Assembly: GCA_031273805.1 (NCBI GenBank)
Contig: JAISRE010000049.1
Coordinates: 1 to 58,797 of the forward strand
Length of the DNA stretch: 58,797 nucleotides
Reading direction: 5' to 3'
Source: Synergistaceae bacterium
GTDB lineage: Bacteria; Synergistota; Synergistia; Synergistales; Synergistaceae
Shown: piece after piece, positions 1 through 8,674 of the stretch
Layout: each line of letters begins with the position of its first letter
Numbering within the stretch: position 1 is the stretch's first letter
Made by a program: the position numbers and the translations under genes
The notes under the pieces: generated by a model
Told to the model about the DNA's origin: nothing
Seen by the model: the letters and a program-made list of their open reading frames with translations, nothing else
Database searches by the model: none

Positions 1-75
1 ATTTGCGTCAAGTAAATTTATTGATTTTACTTGGTTTATGCATTGCATGAATTCTCGCTGGTTCTCTCTTAGCTG

Positions 76-585
76 TTATTCTTTATGGTGGTAAAAATAA
101 TTCCGGGAATTACAGTTTACTATGTCCTGATCTTTTTCATTAGGGACAATTACATCAATGCCCCTTTCGACTAATTTTGATTTATAAAAATCTTCAGACA
201 TTGTATATTTTGTTCCCAACAATCCTACAATGTTTAATTTTTCATTCAATATTTCATCGGCTGTCATATCAGCTATGTGCAGGAATGGTATATTAATATT
301 TTTCAATAATATATCAGAAACTTTATGCATTGTATTTGTGCATAAAATTATTAATTCGGCTCCGGCTTTTTCAAGGTTTTTTGCAGCATCACCTAATATT
401 TTGCCACATTTTCCCCATTCATTTGTCCTTTGATATAATTCAATTTCTTCAAAATTGACGCTCCACAATATGCATTCAACAGAATTAAAACCGCCGAGAG
501 CATGTTTAACTTCTTCGTTAAGTATTTTGTAATATTCAATGGAAGATTCCCAACTCATTCCGCCAATTAAGCCAATACGTTTCAT
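76..585 (-). CDS. Aspartate/glutamate racemase family protein, C-terminally truncated
   Basis: The protein opens with MKRIGLIGGMSWESS, the hallmark start of the Asp/Glu racemase (RacX/YgeA) family, and carries the first catalytic-cysteine motif as LCTNTMH. I place the start at the ATG at 585, where the homology begins, rather than further upstream; GGGAGG lies about 14 bases before it. Only 169 residues are present, against about 230 in the family. Similarity fades after DQDIVN and the last dozen residues look unrelated, so the second catalytic-Cys region (usually near GCTE) is missing. The gene is clearly more AT-rich than its neighbours. I infer a horizontally acquired gene broken near its 3' end and probably inactive as a two-cysteine racemase; a frameshift or substitution near 110-120 may be the cause. 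Confidence 0.7.
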   Translation of the reverse strand: MKRIGLIGGMSWESSIEYYKILNEEVKHALGGFNSVECILWSVNFEEIELYQRTNEWGKCGKILGDAAKNLEKAGAELIILCTNTMHKVSDILLKNINIPFLHIADMTADEILNEKLNIVGLLGTKYTMSEDFYKSKLVERGIDVIVPNEKDQDIVNCNSRNYFYHHKE

Positions 586-717
586 ATGTTTATAGTTCGC
601 CTCCCGCAAACACCATTCTCCTTTATTCCGGTGCAAACATATCATACCATATTACGGGCGGCAAATTTTGGATATTATGATAATAAGCTGTTCTTGCGGA
701 GTTTGCGAGAGGGGTTA

Positions 718-1248
718 TTAGTCATAGCCTCGGCGGGATTTGCGGCGCTCCCTCTTACCTATCGACGGAGGCGTAAAGCGCACGCACGCGTCCTCGGGCA
801 CACCGGTCGGCTTCGTCTTGCCTGAGTCGAGGTAACTTTGCAGCAGCAGCGCGGCCGCTATCTTGTCGACATACCGCTTTCGTCCCGCGCGAGACACATC
901 CGCCTCGAGCAGCGCCTGAGTGGCTATCGTGGTGGTGAAGCGCTCGTCCCATGGAATTATCTCAAATCCAGAAAATCGCTCTCTCAGTGACGCTATAATT
1001 TTTTTCATCTTATCGGCCTCTGGACCTTCAGTTCCATCGGTGCGCACGGGCATTCCTATCAGAATTTTTTCAGCGCCGTACTCCTCCAGCAATCCAGACA
1101 GCTCCTCCATCCAAGCGCCATCAGCACGAAGAACCGCCACCGCCTGGGCAAACGTGCCAAGCGGATCGCTAGCCGCCACCCCTATGCGCACGCTTCCCAC
1201 ATCGAGCGCGATAATTCTTTTATGTATGTCCGACCCGGTCACGCGCAA
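718..1248 (-). CDS. ruvX: RuvX/YqgF family Holliday junction resolvase-like nuclease
   Basis: This 176-residue protein has the RNase H-like YqgF fold signatures: IIALDVGSVRIGVA with the first acidic residue, the ILIGMPVRTDG segment, the WDERFTT motif and the late DKIAAALLLQSYLD helix containing the last acidic residue. Family members act in pre-16S rRNA 5'-end maturation and were first proposed as Holliday junction resolvases. The start is probably the TTG at 1248 or the GTG six bases further in; neither has a strong ribosome binding site. It begins 7 bases after the alaS stop, so the two genes form an operon, the common alaS-ruvX arrangement. The basic C-terminal tail (KRERRKSRRG) is longer than usual. 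Confidence 0.9.
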   Translation of the reverse strand: MRVTGSDIHKRIIALDVGSVRIGVAASDPLGTFAQAVAVLRADGAWMEELSGLLEEYGAEKILIGMPVRTDGTEGPEADKMKKIIASLRERFSGFEIIPWDERFTTTIATQALLEADVSRAGRKRYVDKIAAALLLQSYLDSGKTKPTGVPEDACVRFTPPSIGKRERRKSRRGYD

Positions 1249-1255
1249 ACGCTCG

Positions 1256-3931
1256 CTATTTTTTTACGGCGACTTCGAGCTGATTTCGCACTATACCCTC
1301 CGCCTTAGCCAGGATATCCTTCAGCGCCGATGAGTTCTTGCTTCCCCCCTGGCCCATCGCCGGTTTACCGCCGCCGCTTCCGCCCATGAGGCCCGATGTC
1401 TCCTTGATGAGATTGCCCGCGTGCACACCTCGCTTCACTGCCTCGTCTGAGGCCATGCCTATCAACGTGACACCGTCGTCGTCAACGCCCGCGAGCAGCA
1501 TAACGGACAGGGGCTCGATCTGCTTTATCCTGTCGCCAATTTTGCGAAGCAGGTCCCTCGACGCCGCGCCAAAGCTATCAGATATCAACGCTATACCGTC
1601 AACCCTGACGGCATTGCGAACCCTGCTGTCGATGCCGTCGAGCACACTCCTGAGACTCAACTCCTGATTTCTGCGCTCAAGAGCCCTCTTATCCTCCAGC
1701 AGCTCCTCTATCTTTGCCGCAAATTGATCCGCTTCGACCCCGAGTATTTCCGACACTGAGCGGAGCGCTGAAGTCGTGCTCTGGAACAGATCGAGTGAGG
1801 CCATGCCGGCTATGGCATTGATCCTCCTGACGCCTGACCCTATGCTTTCATCCTTTATTATCTTAACGACGCCGATATCGCCGGTTGCTCGCACGTGAGT
1901 GCCGCCGCAGAGTTCTGTCGAAAATCCAGGTATTTCCAAAACCCGCACAACCTCTCCGTATTTCTCCTCAAACAACGCCTTTACGCCGGATTTCCGCGAC
2001 TCGGCATAGCTCATGACGCGGGTGTTGACCGGCAAATTTGCCAGCACCTGCGAGTAGATCATCGTCTCCGCCTCGAGTATCTGCTCGGCCTGCAGCGGCG
2101 CGAAGTGATTGAAGTCGAACCTCAGGAAATTCGGCCCTACCATGGAGCCGGCCTGACGGACGTGAGAGCCCAGCACACGGCACAGCGCCTCGTGCAGCAT
2201 GTGAGTCGCGGTGTGATGACGTCGTATCGCGTCCCGTCTTTCGGCGTCGACAACAGCGGAGACATTCATCCCAACTGCTATATCGCCCCCGGCCAGTTCA
2301 CCGATGTGCGCTATCAGTTCACCGCTCAGGTAAATTGTATCCCGAACATCGAACACCGCGTCTCCGACGGAGATAACTCCCGTATCCCCCACCTGTCCGC
2401 CTCGCTCTGCGTAGAATGGAGTACGGGATAAAACGATCTGAGCCTCATCTCCGCTCGATATCGAGTCGACGACTTGTCCGCCGCGTATTATCGCCGCAAT
2501 GACCGAATTATCCGAAGAGGTGGCCTCATACCCGTCAAACAGGGTCGCTCCAAGGCGATCCGCTAACTCAGTGTAAATGTTTTTCGCCATAACAGCGGAG
2601 GAGTGTTTGCTCGATGAGCGGGCGCGTTCCCTCTGGCGCTCCATCTCACGGACAAACTCCTCTTTTACGACCTCAACGCCTGCCTCGGAGGATATCTCCT
2701 CCGTCAGCTCGAGCGGGAAACCGTAGGTATCGTAGAGCAAAAACGCCACCTCGCCCGACAGTATGGCAGATGACCTGGACTTCAGTTTGTTCAGTTCGTT
2801 CTCGAGGAGCTCTATGCCCTGAGACAGTGTGTGCCCGAAGCGCTCCTCCTCGAGCGATATTATCTGGTTTATGGCGGAGCCGTGCTCCTTCAGCTCGACA
2901 TATGGGTCGCTCATTATCTCGTTTACCACCGGCAGAAGACTCGCCAGGAACGGCCTATCTATGCCTATCAGCCTGCCATATCTCACGCTGCGGCGAATCA
3001 AACGTCGCAGGACGTAGCCGGGGCCGTCGTTCGACGGCAGAACCCCATCGGCTATCATGAAGGCCGACGCCCTCAGGTGATCGGATATGACACGGACGGC
3101 AAGGTCGCTATTCTCCGCATCCCCGTATTTAACGCCGGATATATCGCAGGCCTTAGTTATTATAGGCCAAAAGAGATCGGTCTCGAAGTCTCCCTTTACC
3201 CTCTGCACAACGGAGGCAAGTCGCTCGATTCCCAAACCCGTGTCAATGTTTTTTTTAGGCAGCGGGGTCAGCGTCCCGCTCTCGTCACGGGAGTACTGCA
3301 TGAAAACGAGATTCCATATCTCCAGATATCTGTCGCAGTCGCATCCAACGCCGCAGTCGGGGCGTCCGCATGAAAACTCAGGTCCCTGGTCATAAATGAT
3401 CTCAGAACATGGACCGCACGGTCCGGTCGGTCCGGCCGCCCAGAAATTATCATCATCGCCAAGGCGCTTTATCCTGTCCTCCGGCAAGCCGACAAGATCT
3501 CTCCAAAAATCGTGAGCCTCGTCATCGTCAAGATATATCGTGGCGTAAAGACGGTCCTCATCGAACCCGATATGCTCCGTCAGGAACTTCCATGCCCACG
3601 GGATCACTTCCTTTTTAAAGTAGTCGCCGAAGCTGAAATTGCCAAGCATCTCGAAAAAAGTATGGTGCCTGGCGGTGCGCCCCACGTTCTCTATGTCGTT
3701 GGTTCTTATACACTTCTGGGCCGTGACCGCGCGAGCCACCTCAGGCGCGCGCAGACCGAGAAAGTACGGTTTGAATGGCACCATGCCGGCCACTGTGAAA
3801 AGCAGCGTCGGGTCATCAGGCACCAGGGGGAAGCTCCGATATCTCCTGGCGCCAAGTCCCTCAAAATATGTTAAAAATAACTCTCTAAGTTCATGCGCGC
3901 TTCTCCACTGCATAGTACCTGCTCTTGCCAT
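1256..3931 (-). CDS. alaS: Alanyl-tRNA synthetase
   Basis: The 891-residue length and domain order fit bacterial AlaRS: an N-terminal class II catalytic domain (ELRELFLTYFEGLGARRY, then GMVPFKPYFLG and RTARHHTFFEMLGNFSFGDY), a tRNA-recognition helical region, an editing domain with the zinc motifs HHTATHMLHEAL and ELCGGTH, and a C-terminal DHHA1/C-Ala domain ending in the Gly-rich GGSGGGKPAMGQGG. It charges tRNA-Ala and hydrolyses mischarged Ser/Gly-tRNA-Ala in the cytoplasm. The ATG at 3931 is preceded by a good GGGAGGAAG site; an internal ATG six codons later is possible. It is the first gene of an alaS-ruvX operon and is transcribed divergently from ahcY. Confidence 0.97.
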   Translation of the reverse strand: MARAGTMQWRSAHELRELFLTYFEGLGARRYRSFPLVPDDPTLLFTVAGMVPFKPYFLGLRAPEVARAVTAQKCIRTNDIENVGRTARHHTFFEMLGNFSFGDYFKKEVIPWAWKFLTEHIGFDEDRLYATIYLDDDEAHDFWRDLVGLPEDRIKRLGDDDNFWAAGPTGPCGPCSEIIYDQGPEFSCGRPDCGVGCDCDRYLEIWNLVFMQYSRDESGTLTPLPKKNIDTGLGIERLASVVQRVKGDFETDLFWPIITKACDISGVKYGDAENSDLAVRVISDHLRASAFMIADGVLPSNDGPGYVLRRLIRRSVRYGRLIGIDRPFLASLLPVVNEIMSDPYVELKEHGSAINQIISLEEERFGHTLSQGIELLENELNKLKSRSSAILSGEVAFLLYDTYGFPLELTEEISSEAGVEVVKEEFVREMERQRERARSSSKHSSAVMAKNIYTELADRLGATLFDGYEATSSDNSVIAAIIRGGQVVDSISSGDEAQIVLSRTPFYAERGGQVGDTGVISVGDAVFDVRDTIYLSGELIAHIGELAGGDIAVGMNVSAVVDAERRDAIRRHHTATHMLHEALCRVLGSHVRQAGSMVGPNFLRFDFNHFAPLQAEQILEAETMIYSQVLANLPVNTRVMSYAESRKSGVKALFEEKYGEVVRVLEIPGFSTELCGGTHVRATGDIGVVKIIKDESIGSGVRRINAIAGMASLDLFQSTTSALRSVSEILGVEADQFAAKIEELLEDKRALERRNQELSLRSVLDGIDSRVRNAVRVDGIALISDSFGAASRDLLRKIGDRIKQIEPLSVMLLAGVDDDGVTLIGMASDEAVKRGVHAGNLIKETSGLMGGSGGGKPAMGQGGSKNSSALKDILAKAEGIVRNQLEVAVKK

Positions 3932-4060
3932 TATGAAAACTTCCTCCCGGAATAAAAATCATGCTTGAGCATTATATCAGATGGTATAAGCATGATAATA
4001 TAGATAAAGCACCAACGATAATTTTTTAGTCGAATAAACAGATCATGGGAGGTTTTTGCA

Positions 4061-5323
4061 TTGGGCGAGAGGGAAAATTTTGCGGTGGCGGATATGAACC
4101 TGGCGGCGGATGGACACAGGAGAATAAACTGGGCGTGGCAGTACATGCCTGTCGTTCGGCTCATCTGTGAGCGGGCAGGCGCGGGCGGAAAACGTCCGCT
4201 GGACGGACATACAATAGCATGCTGTCTTCACCTCGAGGCGAAAACAGCGTGCCTGCTTAAAGTTCTGCGCGAACTCGGGGCTGTAGTAGCTGCCGCAGGC
4301 AGCAATCCGCTGTCGACGCAGGACTCGATATGCGCGGCTCTTGCCGATGATGGAATACATGTCTTCAGCAGACACGGCATGAGCGCATCCGAATACGAGG
4401 AGAATCTGCGCAAGACGCTCGCGTGGAACCCCGACATTATAATAGACGACGGGTGTGATACGGTGGCGATGATCCACGAACATTATCCTGAGCTCGCGTC
4501 GAAGATACTGGGAGGCTGTGAGGAGACGACCACAGGAATAAAGCGCCTCAGGGCAATGGATTCAGAGGGACTGCTGAAGTTTCCCATGCTGGCGGTGAAC
4601 GACGCGTTGAGCAAATATCTCTTTGACAACCGATACGGCACAGGACAGTCCGTGTGGGACGGCATCGTGCGCACCACTAACTGCGTCGTCGCCGGCAAGA
4701 ATGTCGTGGTGGTTGGCTACGGCTGGTGCGGCAAGGGAGTCGCTTCCAGGGCCGCAGGCCTCGGCGCCCACGTTATCGTGGCGGAGATCAACCCTCATAG
4801 GGCTCTGGAGGCTCATATGGACGGATATCGCGTGATGGACCTGCTCGACGCTTCAGAGGCCGGGGAGATCTTCATAACCGTGACGGGCAACACAAAAGTG
4901 CTCCGCAAAGAGCACTTCGAGCGGATGAGGGACGGAGTGCTCTTGTCAAACGCCGGACACTTCGACGTGGAGGTGTATATACCGCACCTCGAGGAGGTGG
5001 CGATGAAAGTTTACGACGCCAGGGACAATGTTCGTACATACGAAAAAGCAGACGGCAGAAAACTTCATCTCCTCGGTGAGGGAAGGCTCGTCAACCTCGC
5101 TGCGGCAGACGGACATCCGATAGAGATAATGGACACCAGCTTTGCGACTCAGCTTTTGTCCGCTCTTTACATTGCGGAGGGCGCGAAGCTCGAGCCGGGG
5201 CTGCAGAGGGTCCCTGATTCCATCGACGACGCCGTAGCGCGTTACAAGGTCGAGTCGCTCGGCATTAAACTCGAGCGCCTCACACCGGAACAGGAAAAGT
5301 ACCTCAACGACTGGAGGGAGTGA
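4061..5323 (+). CDS. ahcY: S-adenosylhomocysteine hydrolase
   Basis: The protein (420 residues) splits S-adenosylhomocysteine into adenosine and homocysteine and so relieves product inhibition of methyltransferases. Visible signatures are the N-terminal CLHLEAKTACL block, the IDDGCDT segment, GGCEETTTGIKRL, the NAD-binding VVVVGYGWCGKGVA Rossmann loop and the late SNAGHFDVE motif. It is the short prokaryotic form, without the roughly 40-residue insert of the eukaryotic type. The start is a TTG eight bases after TGGGAGG (4046-4052). One base separates its stop from the deaminase gene downstream, and the pair makes a SAH/MTA salvage module. Confidence 0.95.
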   Translation: MGERENFAVADMNLAADGHRRINWAWQYMPVVRLICERAGAGGKRPLDGHTIACCLHLEAKTACLLKVLRELGAVVAAAGSNPLSTQDSICAALADDGIHVFSRHGMSASEYEENLRKTLAWNPDIIIDDGCDTVAMIHEHYPELASKILGGCEETTTGIKRLRAMDSEGLLKFPMLAVNDALSKYLFDNRYGTGQSVWDGIVRTTNCVVAGKNVVVVGYGWCGKGVASRAAGLGAHVIVAEINPHRALEAHMDGYRVMDLLDASEAGEIFITVTGNTKVLRKEHFERMRDGVLLSNAGHFDVEVYIPHLEEVAMKVYDARDNVRTYEKADGRKLHLLGEGRLVNLAAADGHPIEIMDTSFATQLLSALYIAEGAKLEPGLQRVPDSIDDAVARYKVESLGIKLERLTPEQEKYLNDWRE

Positions 5324-5324
5324 C

Positions 5325-6602
5325 GTGTCCGTCATCCGCAACGTTCTCATCTGGGACTCCGAGAGAGTCGACGCTGAATATGGGGACATAGCCATAGACG
5401 ACGCCGGGAGCATAAGCTCCATAACCCCTCCAAACGAGGCTAGTGGAGATACATTATTCGACGGGCATGGGCGCGCGCTGGCTATGCCGGGCCTCGTCAA
5501 CGCCCACACTCATGTCTCCATGACGCTCCTCCGCGGACTCGGTGAGGAGCTCCCTCTCATGGAGTGGCTGAAAACCAGGATATTCCCCGTGGAGGACCGC
5601 CTAACCGCAGCCCATATCCGGTCCGGTGCGGAGCTGGCCATGTTGGAGATGATCGCGGGAGGCGTCACCTGCTTCGCCGACATGTATTTCTTCATGAAGG
5701 AGGTAGCTGACGCGGTCATAACCTCCGGCATGAGGGCGGCGTTATGCAGAGGGCTCCCGGGTGACGACCAGTCTAAGCTCGACGAAAACATCGCGCTCGC
5801 CAAGGAGTTCAACGGACGCGAGGGGAGAATCACCGTACAACTAGGACCCCACGCCCCTTACACTGTGCCGCGCGACGCATTGAAGCGCATCTCCAAGGCC
5901 GCCCACGAGCACAATATAGGCGTACACTTTCACTGGCTGGAGACCAAGGGAGAGCTGGAGATGTTCAAAAACGAATATAAGATAGCCCCTGTGGACTATC
6001 TGGAGGACGCCGGGCTGCTCGACGTACATGAACTTCTGCTTGCTCACTCAGTTTGGTTCCCGGAGGAAGAGTTGCATAGGGTGAAGAGGGATAATGTGAC
6101 TCTGGTTCACTGTCCCAAGAGTAACCTCAAGCTCGGCAGCGGGTACGCGCCCGTCAAGGAGATGATTGACGCCGACGTCAATGTGGCGCTTGGCACGGAC
6201 GGCGCCGCCAGCAACAACAGGCTCGATATATGGGATGAAATGCGCACGTGCGCGCTCATGCACAAGGGATATAGAACCGACCCGACTATAGCGTCCGCGC
6301 GGGACGTCCTCAAAATGGCGACAGTAAACGGAGCGCGCGGACTGGGCTTCAAAAATACAGGGCTTATTCGCGAGCGTTACACCGCCGACATAGCTATAGT
6401 CAACCTCGACCGCCCGCAGTACGTCGGCTGTGACAGAACGAACGTGCCTGAATTCGTCGTGTACGCCGGATCGTCCCGCGATGTCACGGCCACTGTTGTA
6501 TCAGGCAGACTTCTTTATAAAGATGGGGAATACCTGACGCTCGACCCGCAGGAGATAATCAAAACAGCATCGAGACACAGAACTGAAATAATCGACAGAT
6601 AG
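5325..6602 (+). CDS. mtaD: 5'-methylthioadenosine/S-adenosylhomocysteine deaminase (amidohydrolase)
   Basis: This 425-residue protein of the amidohydrolase superfamily deaminates S-adenosylhomocysteine, MTA or adenosine to the inosyl products. Metal-binding motifs are visible in order: NAHTHVSMTLLRG (HxH), the HFHWLETKGE His, LLLAHSVWF, VHCPKSNLKL and GTDGAASNN with the metal Asp. The GTG start at 5325 has a GGAGGGAG site directly upstream inside the end of ahcY. Its position behind ahcY and the HWLET/KSN signatures argue for a SAH/MTA-type deaminase rather than a guanine deaminase or chlorohydrolase of the same family; exact substrate preference cannot be read from sequence. Confidence 0.88.
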   Translation: MSVIRNVLIWDSERVDAEYGDIAIDDAGSISSITPPNEASGDTLFDGHGRALAMPGLVNAHTHVSMTLLRGLGEELPLMEWLKTRIFPVEDRLTAAHIRSGAELAMLEMIAGGVTCFADMYFFMKEVADAVITSGMRAALCRGLPGDDQSKLDENIALAKEFNGREGRITVQLGPHAPYTVPRDALKRISKAAHEHNIGVHFHWLETKGELEMFKNEYKIAPVDYLEDAGLLDVHELLLAHSVWFPEEELHRVKRDNVTLVHCPKSNLKLGSGYAPVKEMIDADVNVALGTDGAASNNRLDIWDEMRTCALMHKGYRTDPTIASARDVLKMATVNGARGLGFKNTGLIRERYTADIAIVNLDRPQYVGCDRTNVPEFVVYAGSSRDVTATVVSGRLLYKDGEYLTLDPQEIIKTASRHRTEIIDR

Positions 6603-6616
6603 GGGACGTGACCTCC

Positions 6617-7870
6617 ATGGGAAATCACATCTTGCTTGTGCCAAAAACAGAAAACTCTCCGGCCAAGATAAAAGACCCCGGAGTCATAAATATGGTCAAG
6701 GCGGGAAGCGCCGTCTACAACGCCAAAAGCGGCGAGGTACTGCTTCTGCCTGACGGAGAGACCAAAATGCGAACGCTGGCCTCAGAACTGAAGTCAGCGC
6801 TGTTTGAAACATGCGGCATACAACCTGTCGACTGCGGCAGTGACTCAGCGATACTCTCAGTGGCGGAGCGCTTCGCGCGTGATTACGGAGATGACGCCAC
6901 AGCGTTCTGTGAGGAACGCGGACGGACGCTGCGCATTCTGTCGTGGAATAAAGACGTTGACGTTGCGCGGAGCCGCGCGCTTCTGATGATGGATGCGGCT
7001 ATAAATATTTTGAGAAGTCATGACGTAAATCCAAGAGGAGTAACTTTTTCCTTCGTTCAGGAGGCAGTTGCATCCGGCGCTCTGTCATTCAGCCTGGCGT
7101 CATGCAGCGATGCGGGAGCCATAGGAGCGAGGCAGGGGGTATTCTGCAACGCTTGCGGAGCAATTAGCCTTCCGGATTCGCCAAACGATTTCAAGCCGAT
7201 CAGTGATCCTTCGGATGAAGTGGAAGAGGCGCTGGAGGATGTCGAGACCCCGGGGGCAAATACCATCGCAGAGCTCTGTGACCAATTGGGCATAGACGAG
7301 TTACACACAATAAAGGCCATGCTCTACGCGGCATCCGACTCGTCAGGCGAACTTCGCGCGGTTGCGGCATTCGTCCGCGGGGATCGCAACATCAGCATGA
7401 ACAAGCTGTCGAGCTGGGTAAAGACCAATTTGGAGTTCGACGGGCTTCACACCGCCATGGCAAACGAGGTCCAGAGCCTGATCGGAGAGGTGGCCGGCTA
7501 CTGCGGCCCGATAGGCATGCCGCAGAGCGTCCATATAGTCGCCGATGTAAGCGTAAAGGACTCTAAAAACATGGTGGTTGGCGCAAACCGTCCCGGCTAT
7601 CACAGAAAGGGCTGCTGCCATCCACGGGACTTCAACCCGGCCATTGCGGATATAGCTTGCGTGACGCCTGGAGCTCCATGTTCCTGCGGCGGCACATTCG
7701 AGAGCTCTCATCTACGGGAGTCGGGGGTGCTGCAGCTCGGTCTCTCGGACGAAATCGGTGGAGGAGGCATCGGTGCATTATCCTGGCGCGACCGCGTCGG
7801 AACGCACGACTATCCCATTATATGCTCCTGCAATATTTCTCTCGAATCCATACTGCTTGCAACGGGATAA
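6617..7870 (+). CDS. ProRS-like protein with intact editing (INS/YbaK) domain and degenerate catalytic domain
   Basis: Residues about 210-380 match the insertion (INS, YbaK-like) editing domain of bacterial prolyl-tRNA synthetase: TIAELCDQLGIDELHTIKAM, then AAFVRGDRNISMNKLSS, CGPIGMP, MVVGANRPGYHRKG and RDFNPAIADI, including the Lys and the Gly-x-His expected in the deacylase pocket. The flanks read like a decayed ProRS body: LLLPDGETKMRTLASELKS resembles the motif 1 region and GVFCNACGAISLP the segment just before INS. There is no recognisable motif 2 Arg, no motif 3 and no anticodon-binding domain; the protein stops after the short GVLQLGLSDEIGGG stretch. At 417 residues it is much shorter than ProRS (about 570). 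I infer a tRNA-editing or regulatory paralogue, not a synthetase. The ATG at 6617 lies 9 bases after AGGGGAC. It follows the deaminase gene closely. Confidence 0.72.
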   Translation: MGNHILLVPKTENSPAKIKDPGVINMVKAGSAVYNAKSGEVLLLPDGETKMRTLASELKSALFETCGIQPVDCGSDSAILSVAERFARDYGDDATAFCEERGRTLRILSWNKDVDVARSRALLMMDAAINILRSHDVNPRGVTFSFVQEAVASGALSFSLASCSDAGAIGARQGVFCNACGAISLPDSPNDFKPISDPSDEVEEALEDVETPGANTIAELCDQLGIDELHTIKAMLYAASDSSGELRAVAAFVRGDRNISMNKLSSWVKTNLEFDGLHTAMANEVQSLIGEVAGYCGPIGMPQSVHIVADVSVKDSKNMVVGANRPGYHRKGCCHPRDFNPAIADIACVTPGAPCSCGGTFESSHLRESGVLQLGLSDEIGGGGIGALSWRDRVGTHDYPIICSCNISLESILLATG

Positions 7871-7936
7871 ACTCGGCGAAACACTAAGTTTTTTCGGTGG
7901 TTCAATAAATCAACATTGCACAAAATTGCCAAAATA

Positions 7937-7974
7937 TGAGCACAGGGCTGGTAAATATGCCCTGTGCTCATTTT
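7937..7974 (+). terminator. Rho-independent terminator after the ahcY operon
   Basis: A perfect 12-bp inverted repeat (TGAGCACAGGGC, 7937-7948, and its complement at 7959-7970) with a 10-base loop is followed by TTTTG. It lies 66 bases after the end of the ProRS-like gene and ends the ahcY-mtaD-editing protein unit. Confidence 0.85.
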
Positions 7975-8120
7975 GTAAAAAACTAGTTTTGATTTAAGAA
8001 TTACAGTTAAGAATAGTAATTTCATTGATTGCCGCCAACAAAAACCCGTTTTATACTCAATACATGAAGGATGACATATCTCAAATAATATGTTAAATTT
8101 TGTCGTGGGGTGATGATGAA

Positions 8121-8540
8121 ATGGCATATGAGTGGGATCCAAGTCTGGAGACTGGGCACGAAGTGATTGACAGTCAACATCAACAGTTGATCGCGGCTGT
8201 AAACAACATCTATGATGCTTGCTGCTGCGGGAACAGGGATGTTGAGCTCACCAACACTCTGGATTTTCTGAACTGCTACATCGTGAAACATTTCTCCGAA
8301 GAGGAACGCATAATGATCGAATACGGCTACCCGGATTATGAATATCACAGACGTTATCACGAGATGTTTAAAGTCGATATCCGTGATATGACGAGAAAGC
8401 TGATGCAGGACGGCGTCAGTGAGTCGATTGTGAAGGAGATTCTGGGCAGCATTATAGACTGGCTGATCAACCACATCAAGAGTGACGATTTCAGGTTTAC
8501 CGCTTGTATATCATCTACAAGGGAACCGCTGATTAAATAA
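8121..8540 (+). CDS. Bacteriohemerythrin family protein
   Basis: The di-iron ligand set of bacteriohemerythrins is visible: H-x-x-x-D-x-x-H near residues 13-20, HFSEEE in the second helix, HRRYH in the third and HIKSDD in the fourth. Such single-domain proteins bind O2 reversibly and are thought to buffer or sense oxygen in anaerobes and microaerophiles. The ATG at 8121 is preceded by GGGGTGATG at good spacing, better than an upstream TTG. The final residues REPLIK and the stop codon are encoded by the left end of a dispersed repeat element, so the native C terminus was probably replaced when the element inserted; the fold ends before that point. Confidence 0.9.
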   Translation: MAYEWDPSLETGHEVIDSQHQQLIAAVNNIYDACCCGNRDVELTNTLDFLNCYIVKHFSEEERIMIEYGYPDYEYHRRYHEMFKVDIRDMTRKLMQDGVSESIVKEILGSIIDWLINHIKSDDFRFTACISSTREPLIK

Positions 8541-8596
8541 CCTTCGGCTGCAATGGGCGCCTTCGCCCGAAGAACATTTAGTCAGCGATTCCTCAA
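8519..8596. repeat. Short, internally deleted copy of the GGAACCGCTGATT element
   Basis: It begins GGGAACCGCTGATTAAATAA, continues CCTTCGGCTGCAATGGGC and ends with ATTTAGTCAGCGATTCCT, so both ends of the full-size element (12704-12890, 35152-35336) are kept while about 100 internal bases are missing. It overlaps the last codons of the hemerythrin gene and supplies its stop. Confidence 0.75.
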
Positions 8597-8606
8597 GGAA
8601 GCGCCA

Positions 8607-8650
8607 GCAAGAGGCGCCGCGCAAAAAACTCGCGCGGCGCCTCTTGCATA
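8607..8650. terminator. Strong bidirectional hairpin between hemerythrin and regulator genes
   Basis: A perfect 16-bp inverted repeat (8607-8622 and 8632-8647) of GCAAGAGGCGCCGCGC type surrounds a 9-base A-rich loop. It sits between convergent genes and is followed on the plus strand by ATATTTCG. The stem is strong enough to end transcription from the hemerythrin side; the T-tract is weak. Confidence 0.7.
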
Positions 8651-8674
8651 TTTCGTATTATGGCTGATTTTACA

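Noticed and set aside
1895-3618. Several plus-strand frames of 100-180 codons opposite alaS
   Set aside because: They lie wholly inside alaS on the other strand and show no domain pattern; high GC content with regular codon bias opens such shadow frames.
3932-4060. SAH or SAM riboswitch upstream of ahcY
   Set aside because: The gap of 129 bases between alaS and ahcY lacks the conserved SAH or SAM aptamer motifs and is simply AT-rich.
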